From: Anseranas semipalmata
Lineage: Eukaryota; Chordata; Aves; Anseriformes; Anseranatidae
Assembly: GCA_013399115.1 (NCBI GenBank)
Contig: VXAA01004209.1
Coordinates: 900,722-964,721 of the forward strand
Length of the DNA stretch: 64,000 nt
Direction of reading: 5' to 3'
The position numbers and the translations under genes were made by a program. This document shows, piece after piece, positions 27,101 to 39,100 of this stretch (positions are counted from its first letter, which is position 1; each line of letters starts with the position of its first letter). The notes beneath the pieces were generated by a model. It had not been told where the DNA came from and made no database searches. It worked only from the letters and a program-made list of their open reading frames with translations.

Positions 27101-30100
27101 CAACAAAATGCATATTTTGGGCCAGATGTTTGTTTCTACAAACTACATTTGCTTTACTAGTAAGGAAGAGAACTTGTGCAGCCTTATTATCCCTCTTCGA
27201 GAGGTAAATACTTGTATATGCAGATTGAAAGGGCAAAAAATAAAGCAATATTGTATTGGAAATTGCATTCTAACTTTTTTTTTCCGTTGTTGGAGAAAAC
27301 CTCTTTTCATCCCTTTTATCTCCTGTAAGCATACTATTCTGACGTGTTCTAAGTAATATTTAACGAGTGTGTGTCTTAGTTCTAAGTTCCTGCTACTAAA
27401 ATTCACAGGGCAAGTTTTTCCTGTGAGTTTTTTTACAACCTTAAAGAATGCTTTCTCTCACATAATTTATATTCTGATTTACATTTCCATGGTATATTTC
27501 TTGCCTCTCATAGAGAGGGGCAATAAGATTTCCTAGGTTGATCAGTGGAACTTCTATTAAAGAACTTGTCAGATAACATTTTGCTTCTGTCAGATGTAAA
27601 AAGATTTGTATACTAATGAATTGAATTGTCTCTTCATATAGACAAACATGCAATCATTTATTCCTGTATATGGAAAATATTTGTAAGCGTTTAACAAATT
27701 GGCGTGCTGCCCTTTTTCAAATTGTTTGCTTAAAGTACATGTTCTGTAAAAATAATTTAAGTTTGAGGCAATGAAAAAAAAAATGTATTGGGGAGGTGTT
27801 TTATGATTGACTTGCTTTGTGGGTTGATGGAAAAAATGTGTAAAGTCTTGGGAATAGTAGCAAAGCTGATGTAAACGAGGACAGTTTAGCTTATCTGAAG
27901 AACCATGGCATATTTTAAAGCACCTTTTTTCCCGTATGTCATTAAGAGTAAAAACAAATAGTATTTGTTTGGAAACCTTGAAGTACAGCTTCTCCATGGT
28001 GTGTTGCAATGACCTTGGTTATTTGAGGAGAGACGTTTGGTTATGATTGCGCTGTTTGTCTGGAATTCCAAGGGAACAACAGTCCTCTGAGTAAAGTGGT
28101 GGAGAACAGGAACAAAGTCTGTGTTAAACAGGACCTGTTTTCATGGATGCAAATTCAGCAACTATTTTTGATAACCACAGCTGCAGTAGCATGGGATTCA
28201 AAGCAGCTCTAAAGCTTTAAGAAATAGTTGAAGGAATAAGTGTTTTGTTTTTGTGAACAGGTCTCAGCACCAGCAAGGAGAACAGTAACATGCAGGGCAG
28301 TGCCAGCAATTGGAACAACAGATCAGTACCCTTAATAGTTAAAAGGAAAGCTTTCTATTTAATTAAAGCTTTGGCTCAGACCTTAATTCCAGTGTTCTAT
28401 GATATCCTGGAGATGTTTTGACAGATAAGGCAATAACAAAGCATTGATTCTGAAATGATGATTGGAAAAGATTTTCAGTGGCTGACTGCACTGTTCACTG
28501 CCCCTAGTATGTGCAGTCTCCAAGACGAACACTTCAGATACTTGTGTGTCTCTACTTGAATAGGCAATAAGTGGATTTCAGCTCTCATTATAGCAGAGCA
28601 TGCTTGCTATGATGTTTGTCCTGTGTCTCTGTAAGTTCTTTTTTTTTGTGTTGATTATGCTCAAACAGTTTTTAAGTGGAACAGAAAAATAACATAGCAA
28701 CACTTCTTAGCTAATTGTGCTGTCGGTGAAGATCCTTTAAGCTAATGAAGAACTAATAGATTTGTAGCTAACAGAAGAATAAATGGAGGTTGACAGGACA
28801 GAGAAGTGGTTTAGGACCTGAGCTGTGCATTGAGGTCTTTAAAAATACCTTCACAGGAAATGTGTGAAAAACAGTTATCCTTTTAACTAGAGAAACATTA
28901 ATATTACAGCACTAATGTCTCACCATTGATCTCTACTTTAAAAAGGGTTTAAAAGAAAAAAGGCAGACAAAAAGGTACTGGTAAGCTAAAATGTGCCCTC
29001 TTATATTCCAAAGGCAGTGAGACAGATTTTGTTACCTAGGAAATTGTTTAAAGTTGCAGAAGTTAAAAGTACTTTCAGTTGTGCTTTGTGTTTTCTTCAG
29101 TGTATGAACTGTACCAATTTGATTGATTTGTTTCTAAGTCTAATAATTGGTAATGCTTAGAGCACACAGCTGTTACAGAACTCATCCACAGTGTGTGACT
29201 TATCCATGAGATTTCTTGGTGTAAACACGCTTTACTAAATGTTCAGGGAACTTGTGCACTGTACTTGGTAGATTGTAGTGTGAGTGCCATTTATGGGTTG
29301 GAGTTCAGTTAAATTAGTGACCAGCTCACTGACAGCTGAAGGCCAGACAGAAATGTAACACATCACAGATTAGATGTCTTCCTTTGTGAGGAAAGGTATG
29401 GGGTTAGTTTCCCTTAGTTGCAGGCTTCTGTGCATCATGAAAATGCAGTTGCAATAACAGTTATTATCACAGTCTGTAGCCATAACATAGTAGAACAGGA
29501 GTGTTATTAAAAAAAAAAAAAAAAAGCTTATTCGCATATGTTAGCAATAAAAAGTAAGCAAAATTCTCTGCTAACTCTGCTAACTCATACTAGTGTTGGA
29601 GGTGTTGGAGACCAGGAGAGGGATTTTGAGGTCCTACAAAAAGCTCATAGATCTGCATCCCACAGAAGAAATCTTGTTGTACTACTTCTTTTAAAACAAA
29701 GCCTGGGGAAAATAAACTAAGCAGTGCAAAGGAGTTTTCCTGGAGAATGTGCAGAAGCCAGTTGTAGGGGGGTGACAGTCTTCATCTTCATACTTGTGAG
29801 CACTTGAATCCGATCCTGTTTTCCAGTAGAGGGATGTCCATGATGATTTCATATAAGGGAGGAAGGGGCATGGGTTTATTGTACTTAGATAGTTTCTTAA
29901 ACCAAGCAACTTGATTAATTAAAGATCTTAAGCTGTAGCTGTTTCTTCCTAGGTGACAATAGTGGAAAAGGCAGACAGCTCCAGTGTATTGCCCAGCCCA
30001 TTATCAATCAGCACTAAAAACAGAATGACGTTCCTGTTTGCCAACTTGAAAGACCGAGACTTTCTTGTACAGAGGATCTCAGATTTTCTGCAACAAACCA

Positions 30101-33100
30101 CTTCAAAAATATACTTGGAAAAAAATATTTCTGGAAGCTATATCAGCTCTGATGATGAGGTATGTGGAGGGGAACATGAATCGTTTACTACAAGGGAATT
30201 TTAACTGGTGCGATGAGAGAGAAGACAAAAACCTTTAAATGCTACACCTTTGTACTCAGAAACCTTACCTTCTTTATGTGAAGCCTTTAGCTTCCCCGAA
30301 GCTGAACAGTTAAAATGTTATGACTAGAGTATCTTTTTCATCTTAGACCTAAGAGAAATCACTGTTGAAGTAGAAGAGCTACTTTAACTCCTGCCTGCCA
30401 CATTCTGAAATCACAGTGTATCTTTTTGGAAAGTAGCATGGTTAACTATCTGGTCAATTGAGTAATACTGCTTAATATGACTTATCCAAAATATAAATGT
30501 GGAATTTTAGTATTTTGAAGAAATTATCAGTTAATATGAAACTATTTTTTTGCAAGTATGTAACTGCTAAATCTGATACTTTCCTTCTTCAGAGAAGGAT
30601 GTTTGAGTTTGCATGTACACTGTTACTGAACTTCAGAACATTTGAACTAACAACAACAAAAAACCAACCCTCTTCTGGACATCAGATGGCCTTGTTCTGA
30701 AGCACTTCCCAATTTACCTATGCAAAAAATATTTAGTTTTATTTAAAAGATATGATTAGATAACTGTTTCTCTGGCAATCTGAATATCAAGGCTTCTGCT
30801 GAATTCTTAGGATTTATGTACGAAGTTTAGGTGCTTCATATCACAACCTCATGAGATCTGTTCAACCCAGCAAAGCTTAGCAGTTCAGATCTCAAAACAG
30901 AAAAGCCTTTTGTGCTGTATCATCTTGGTTTTATGTAGGTAGACCTCACGTTCCAACTCTGTGCTAAACCATAACTTAGTATTGCGCTGAGTAGCCCTAC
31001 CCTGTTGGCCATATAAATCTTAAAAGTCACTTTCTGACTTGCTTTATTGGTGGTAAGGTATAATTGGTGTGTTGTTGTAGTTGTATTCCAGAGCATTATA
31101 CATGTGCATATGTATACATGCTTTTTTTATATATGTGCTTCTTCTTCCCTTTTGCCCTAAGTGGAACTTCTTTTTCTACATAACGAATTATAAGCACAAA
31201 TTAGTAACTACAGTCGTTATTACAGTTAGTGATATGAGTACATATGTAGACATGCATGACTACTAATTTCAATTTTAGGCATATAGTGTGAACTGCTATG
31301 AGATCTTACTGTAGTAAAAGTTTTCAAAGCTGTTTGAGAAGTCAGAAAGTCCTTTTTCACCAAAATATTTTTCTTCCAAATCGCAATCTGACAGTGTTGA
31401 ATTTTCTGTAGAACAATTTTGTTCAAGTGAGGGGAGCAAAATAATTTAATGTGTGTGCCTGTATAAACTTATATAAACATGTGTATATGTGTATGCTCAC
31501 ACACACACAAATGTATATGTGAATCTTATGTTCTGGACAACCAACGATCCACCTGCGGAGTCAACAGTCCTATGATGTTGACAGGAGACCAAGGGAGGTA
31601 GTTTAATTGTTAGGGTCTACTTAATGTTACTTTAACAATTCTAATTATAAGGTTTGATTATTTTGTGATGGAAGGTGTGGGGGGAGAGGGAGCTATTGAG
31701 GAAACTGGAAACAGTTTTATTATTTTATACTGGTTTAAATTCTGCTGCTTTATGCTCACTCTGAATGTATGTGGGTGATTTAATTTGCTCAGTCTGAGTT
31801 AGCTGTTAGCGTATAGAAACAGTGAAGTAAAAGGAAGTAAAAAGTCCAGACTCTGGCTCAACCCTGTGCCTGTATTGCTTATGACTGGTTTCTACAGGTG
31901 TTCACAAGATCAAATAGTATCATTTCTGCCAGCACTCATAAAAGTCTCAGCTCTGAGTCGGAAGGAGAGCGACAGTTCAATCTCAATGGCAATGGCATTC
32001 CAACAGCAACTCAAGCTTTAATGACTATGTATCGACGGAGGTCACCTGAGGAGTTCAACCCCAAGCTGGTAAAATATTTCTCAGAGTGCTGTACCTGACT
32101 GAAAAAAGTTAAATTATGTTTTCTTTAAAATACATGCTTTTGACCCAGCAAAGTTTCATTCTGCCACAGACATGTCTCTACAAGAGGCAATATTTTTCAC
32201 AAAACCAAAACATTACACATGCTGTTGTTTTACCACTACAAACAACTTTGCTACATTAAAAAGCAAAGTTGGATGTAAATCAATAAGAGTTTGTATGCCT
32301 GCTCTTCAGTACAACTGCTTCAATAGTATTCTTTTAACAGCAAGGTCTACTGGAATACAAACCAAGAAATGGGAGGAGGCAGGCCATTAAGAAGAAAGTT
32401 GGACCGTAGCCAAGTAATTTCTTGCTCCCTTGGAAAGTTAGAACATTACAGGCTTTTAGCACTTAGCATTTCAGTGGGACAGTGTTAGAAAGAGAAGCCA
32501 CATCTTTATGCATTTCTTTCATTGCTGTTAGGCTAAAGAGTTTTTGAAAGAACAGGCCTGGAAGATTCACTTTGCTGAATATGGCCAAGGAGTCTGTATG
32601 TATCGTACAGAGAAGACTAGAGACCTTGTGCTGAAGGGCATTCCAGAAGGCATGAGAGGGGAACTTTGGCTGCTGTTTTCAGGTAAGTATTCATTCAGAA
32701 AATGACTCTGGGATATAAGCAAAAGCATGGGGGAGAGAGGATTTCAAAAGTATTTAAGGGTGTAGTTAATAAGCATACAAAAATGTTTGGAGCAGGTCAG
32801 GCTGTGATTGTTAACAGGCAGCAGGCTGGTTTAGACTAGTTCTGTCTAGACGAGAAAATAGCCTTTCTCAAACAAGGCTCAGATAATTAGGGAAGGATAT
32901 AAAAAAGCAGAGTGTACACTCTGTTACCAGAGTCAGCAGTGTAGGGTCTTCTAGATGTTCAACAACCACCAGCAGGCCTACTTCACGTTTGTTTAATCAT
33001 TTGTGAATCCAGTTAAGCTTCTGGCTTTCACAATAAGTTGTTGCAGGGAATTCCAAAATTTAAGCATGTTGTGCCTGCAGTGTGAGAAAATATTCTCTGT

Positions 33101-36100
33101 CCATCCATCTTTTCTGTGCCATCAAGGATTCTCTACGTCTCTGTCCCCTTGGGTCTTTTTTTTCCAAAGCTGAGGATTTTATTCATTTTATTACAACTTA
33201 AATGGAAATCAGTCCATACCTCAGGATTTCTTCATACCTTTTCACTTTCTGCATGCCTTCTCTAGTTCTGTCCCTTCCTGAGATAGTTACCACAGCTACC
33301 TACCTCATCTAGGATATGAGCACACCAGGAACTTATATGATGATGTGATTATGCTTTTTGTTTTATTTTCCATTTCTTTGCTAATAATGCTTAATCTTGT
33401 ACATCATCTCTTTGCTGCTGGGTGTTAAACGGATGTTTTCAGACAATATATGCAACAATACACAGATCTGTTCTGTGTCTGACTAATAGTTAGTTTGGAC
33501 CAATTTTCACAGTGTATTTATTAGTGTTTTTCAATGTGCATTATGTTGTGCTGGCACTTAATTTCTTTTGCTGCCGAGGCTGTCGTTTCCACAGAAGTTT
33601 AAGTCACCAGTGAAATCTCATAGCAACCCTTGTGAGTGTGCAATAGTATCCCTAAGACAGGCTAAGTGCTCTGCCCAAGATGACAGTCATTTTCAAAAGC
33701 AGGAATGGAGCTCAGGAGTTCCTGTCTCTTGCTTTTGGCTGAGATACTGTACTTTCTGCAACCAAGCATAATCTACTCCCTCCTCAGGGCAAGTAGCTTT
33801 CTCAGAGGCATGTTTTGAGTTATTTAGGATAATCAAAACCACAGCCAGCTGCAGAGGGAGTTCATGATACCATGTGATTGCACAGCTCTTTTGTTCTTCA
33901 AGCCTCCTGTTTCATCCTGGATGAAAGAGAGAGGCTTTATTTTTTTTTCAAAACCTCAATATAAAATCTTTCTAGAGGAGAAGACAGGAAGAGCTGATCC
34001 CTCAATCATCTAAGCATTATCCTTTTTTTTAATCACCTTTACAAAACTAATGTTTTATATTTCAAAGTGCTTGTTGGATTTTAAAACTGACGTTCAAGAT
34101 GAAAGGGTAGCAGAAGATCATCGTCATGTTGAGATACTGTATCTGCTAAGCCTTGCTTTTTCTTGTGGTTTTAATACCGTTTTCCCACTCCCAGGAGCCA
34201 TTAATGAAATGGCCACTCATCCTGGCTATTATGAGGACCTAGTGGAGAGATCGATGGGGAAGTATAACCTTGCTACAGAAGAGATAGAGAGGGATCTGCA
34301 CCGCTCCCTCCCAGAACACCCTGCTTTCCAGAACGAGATGGGTATTGCTGCTCTAAGGAGAGTGTTGACAGCTTATGCTTTTAGAAATCCAAACATAGGA
34401 TATTGTCAGGTAATTGAAATACCTTGGCACTCTTTCAATTTCTGGAATTCCAGTTCTTTCCTCTTATTCCTGCTTCTTCAGCTGTGCACACTTGAGTATT
34501 TGGCCATGTAAGTATACTGATACTGGTACAATGCTGTGAGGAGAAGCCTCAATACTACAGAATTACAGTAGTGCTGAGGTCAGAGGGATTTGACAAAAGG
34601 GCCTACTCTAATAGCAGTATTAGTAGTGCATGCTCAGAGATATGTGTAGTTTTCTGTAGGCATATTTTCTGCCTCTAAATCTAGAGACTGGGCAGAGGAT
34701 AACTACAGAACTGTGCTGAAATATGTCTACAGAAAATGAAAAATGAACCCTAAAGAAGGGGTTCTTCAGGCACTCTTTTAAGCAGAAAAAAAAAAATTCT
34801 AATTGCTCAGTCTAAAGTTTTGGCCTACTTATTGAATATATTGGTTATAACAACCCTCCAAAACCTCCTCTACTTTTTTCAATGATGCAATTCAGTCAGG
34901 CAAAACAAAACAAACAAACATTAAAAAAAAACACTCTAGAAGATATGACTGTGCGTCACAACTATGTACTGGTACAGTTAATGCTGAGCAGTGCGTGGTT
35001 TGAGTTTTTATGCCTGTGATTCAAGTCAGTGTAGTTTCTGGTCCCAAATCATTCTTTCTTGCTACATAACTTTCACTAATCACCTGGACCTTTTTTTTTT
35101 TTTTTCCAAATTTTACCTATTTTTTGCATAAAGGAAACTTGAATTCATGAGTGTTAAGAAGCCTGATGAATGTCTGACTGTTAAGACTACCAGATACAAC
35201 ATAGTGAAAGTATAAACAATTCTAACAGATACCATCATAAATTATTTAATAGCTACTGCTTAGTATTGTATTTGCTATAATAACTTTTTTAAAAGGTTGC
35301 TTAACGGAGGATCAGTAGAAAGACATTGTGTTTCTAGTTCCTAAAGCTGTCGTGGTAATTGTTAATAGCCTTGAGACTGGGTCGATGGCTATTATATTCA
35401 GAACGCTGATTCATGGTTACAGTGAGAATTCAGGCATTGAAGTGTTTCATATGTGGTAGACAAGACAAAAGGAAATAACAGTCTTTGACAGAGTTGTAAT
35501 GTTGTTCTGAGTTTCAGCTGAAACCTTAATTGCTGTTTCGAAATAGGTAATGATCAAGCTGGAGTCTTAAAATTTTAATGAATCGGGATTTGAAATGAGC
35601 AGCTAATTCCTTAGGAGGCAAACTGAGAAGAAAATGGTACTGAAATACTTAATTTGTTCAGACTAAGAGAAGTCTAGTCAAAGGATCTAAGCAAACAATT
35701 CAGAGGTCATTGTACAATGTTGTAATATTGGAAATGGAAGGAAACAGGTCATAGAAAAAACTGTCAGCAGTGACACTGGATGCTTGTAGACCTCAGTAGG
35801 GCCCTAATTATGCAAAGAAAGCTTTTCATTTGTTTGTTTTGTTTTTGTTTTGTTTGTTTATTTGTTTTATTTTTTAAACTAACTAATTTTTGTGGTCTAT
35901 TTGAGGCTTTCTCAAGCTGTTCTGTGAGCACTGGGAAAAGTTTGGGATCTGCAGGGGTATATTTAGCTAATTTCCTAACTATAATAAGCACTTACCTGCC
36001 CACTTACTGTGCTAGATATTGAAGAAATGGGTCTAGGAAATTATATTTATCTTTCCTTTTAGGCTATGAATATTGTCACTTCAGTACTTCTCCTTTATGC

Positions 36101-39100
36101 AAAAGAAGAGGAAGCTTTCTGGTTGCTGGTGGCTCTGTGTGAACGTATGCTACCTGACTACTACAACACAAGAGTCGTTGGTATGAAATGGAGAAATTTT
36201 CTAAAATGGCGGTACAAAATTACCTGAGTTGATATTACTTGTATTGAAACAAGTGTATTTGTAGATCCGTTTCTGGCATAGAAACAATTGTGAATGCTCT
36301 TGGCAAGACAGCTTGCTCAGGGAGGATAGAAGCAATTTCCTAAACAGATACTATGATAGTTAAGTTTTTCACCTACTTAGGATTAGATGGAATTCTAAAC
36401 TGGGCTTAAACACAGTAAATCTAAAAGAGATGGGAGGCTAAAATCGAATTTCAGATAATCCAGGTGTCTAATTAAGGTGGAAACAGGAGCTTCGACAATT
36501 TACAGTAGAAGCCTTTGTGTCTGTTCACCTCTGATATGAAAGAACAACAGTATCTGAAAGCTGACAACAGTATCTGAAAGCTACTGTTGTCAGATGGCAG
36601 TTTCCTTGTATATGTGAAAGTAAATGGCTCTTCAGTTTATCATAGAAACTGTCTTTACTGTAGCTCATAAATGCTTGAGATACTCATTCAGCCTTAGAAA
36701 TTACTCTTCTTGGCCTGCCTAAGATACTGATGTTATGGCTTAGACATGTATAACAGAGCGTTCTTTTTTAAAATAAACCCAAACCCTCACAGACAGGTCA
36801 CCTTGTCTGCCTCGAATAGGTAATGCTGAAAAGTATTATTCTGTTAGTAACATTAAATACTAAGCCATGATATAACTTATGTAGGTCCTAGAGCAAATTT
36901 GACCCTCGGTTAAGTTTTATGAAGTATGTAATTAAAACAACAAAAAATTTATTAAAGTTCAATTTGTATGCACAGCTCCATAGTGAAATAGAATCTGTTA
37001 CTTATATGAACACAAAATACATGTAAGAATCATGTAGAATATTCTTAGTTTTGTGTGTGTATGTGTGTGTACATATATATATAAAGAGAGAGAGAAAATA
37101 GATTTTTTTTTTCCCTAAATGATGATGTGTTCAGTTGCTCCCAAATTAATGGATATTCAACCTTATTTTCAACAGGAGCATTGGTGGATCAGGGTGTCTT
37201 TGAAGAGTTGGCTCGTGACTATGTTCCGCAGCTTTATGACTGTATGCAGGACTTGGGTGTAATATCCACTATTTCCCTGTCTTGGTTCCTCACTCTTTTC
37301 CTCAGTGTAATGCCATTTGAGAGTGCTGTGGTGGTTGTGGATTGTTTCTTCTGTGAAGGAATAAAAGTGATATTTCAGTTGGCACTCGCTGTCCTCGATG
37401 CTAATGTAGACAAGCTGCTTAACTGTAAAGATGATGGAGAAGCCATGACAGTCTTGGGAAGGTATTTATTACAGAAAATAAAGTCTCTTCATTTTATTTT
37501 TCTTTTTGCTTCCTTTTCTAATTTGTGTTCTGCTACGTTGAAATACTCAATTTAAACCAGTACACTAAATGTAAATCTTTTACATGCTTATAGTCCTTTT
37601 CCACCCCTATATAGTGCTCGTTGTATCATCTTAAAGTAAAGTTTAGTGACCAATAAAATATAAATTCTTCTTTCAAGGCATTCAAATAGACTTCCCAAAC
37701 CTGGTTATAGAAACTATTTTTGTTTGATTACATAGTTTTTATTACTTCATCTTTTACTTACTACCGTATAAATGCTGCTAAGAAAAAGGCTTGATCTCAA
37801 GGGAAATTGTTTTGGGAATGGACTAAACAGAACTTGGAAGACTTAGGTAGACATAAATGGATTTTGGTGAAACAGGAGGCCAATAAATAGATTGGGTTGA
37901 GTCACTTAATACAAACTGATACTGCTGTATGCAACCTCCAATTTCCTGACACTTGTTAGTAGTGTTAATTTTTCAAGGTGCTGCTGAAAGTTTGAGTTTA
38001 TTTCCTAGTAAGTTTCATGAGCATAGCCATGCTGAAATCTGGTTTTAATTTCTTTGGAATTAGAGAAGACTGGTTGTCTTTCCTCTGAAGTAAGATCCGC
38101 AGTGCTTGCTGAGGATTTAAGTGTTCTGCAGCTGCAGGGTAGAAGACAGTGTCACAGCAGCTGCACCAGTGGGAAAGACAAGCCATTAAAACCCTTTGCA
38201 GCAAGGTTGGGCAGTACTAGGATGGGGGTGTGTAGACTTAAGCACACACTGACCCTTGTGTTCCAGTGGTATTCAAGGTGTCATACGTCATTTAGCATAC
38301 TCAAACAGCTAGAAGGACCAAACCAATTCAGTGAGCCACTTGTAAACTGTGACTAGCTACATTTGAGCTATGTCTTGATAAAGTTAGTGTATTAGGAAAG
38401 TTACCTTAGCTCTGAGAAAAAGCAGTGTTTAGGTTTTGGCAAAGTACTGATGTCAAAAATCATGTAATTCATTAGTAGAGAGCGGCTTGATCACTTCTAC
38501 GTTTAATTAATCTATATGTAACCCTTATTCTATTAGCCCTCAGAAGGGAGGGAGTACAAATGAAACTTGGGTTTCTCATTTCATTTTCTTTTTCTGACCA
38601 GGTATTTGGACAGTGTAACTAATAAGGACAGCACTCTTCCACCCATTCCTCACCTTCACTCACTGCTCAGTGATGATGTAGAGCCTTATCCTGAGGTGGA
38701 TATCTTCAGACTAATCCGGTCTTCTTATGAGGTAGGATAGGATTTCTTAACAGGAACTTGCCAACCCACACTAATTTCGCTTTACAGTGGATTTTGGTAC
38801 TTCATAGTTTGGCTTTGCTTGGAATTGGAAGTACATGAAAGAAATACTCTTCTCAGAAGGCCAAAATGAGGTGGAGGGAGGGGGTTAGTCTGTCTTTCTT
38901 TTAACCAAAACTTTTGCAGCTGTCTTCTACAGAAGCATGCAGCATCACAGGAGAGCAGCCCAAAAAGTGGCTTACAAACAAAAGGCTGAACTTGTAATTC
39001 AAAAAATGTTAATTCTATTGTGAGCTTTTTTTATGCCTTTCCAAACCGGAATGTTAGTGAAATCGGTATGATTTCACAAGACCTTTCTAGTATCAGTGGA

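Larger units (their letters stand above)
32683..34194 (+). other. TBC1D9: TBC1D9 intron 9
   Basis: 1.5 kb holding a probable old CR1/L3-like fragment (32995-33290) and a second possible old repeat (33575-33775). Otherwise AT-rich noncoding DNA. Confidence 0.8.
36181..37175 (+). other. TBC1D9: TBC1D9 intron 11
   Basis: 1.0 kb, AT-rich, with a direct-plus-inverted repeat at 36544-36593 and a compound microsatellite at 37052-37097 close to the acceptor. Confidence 0.85.
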
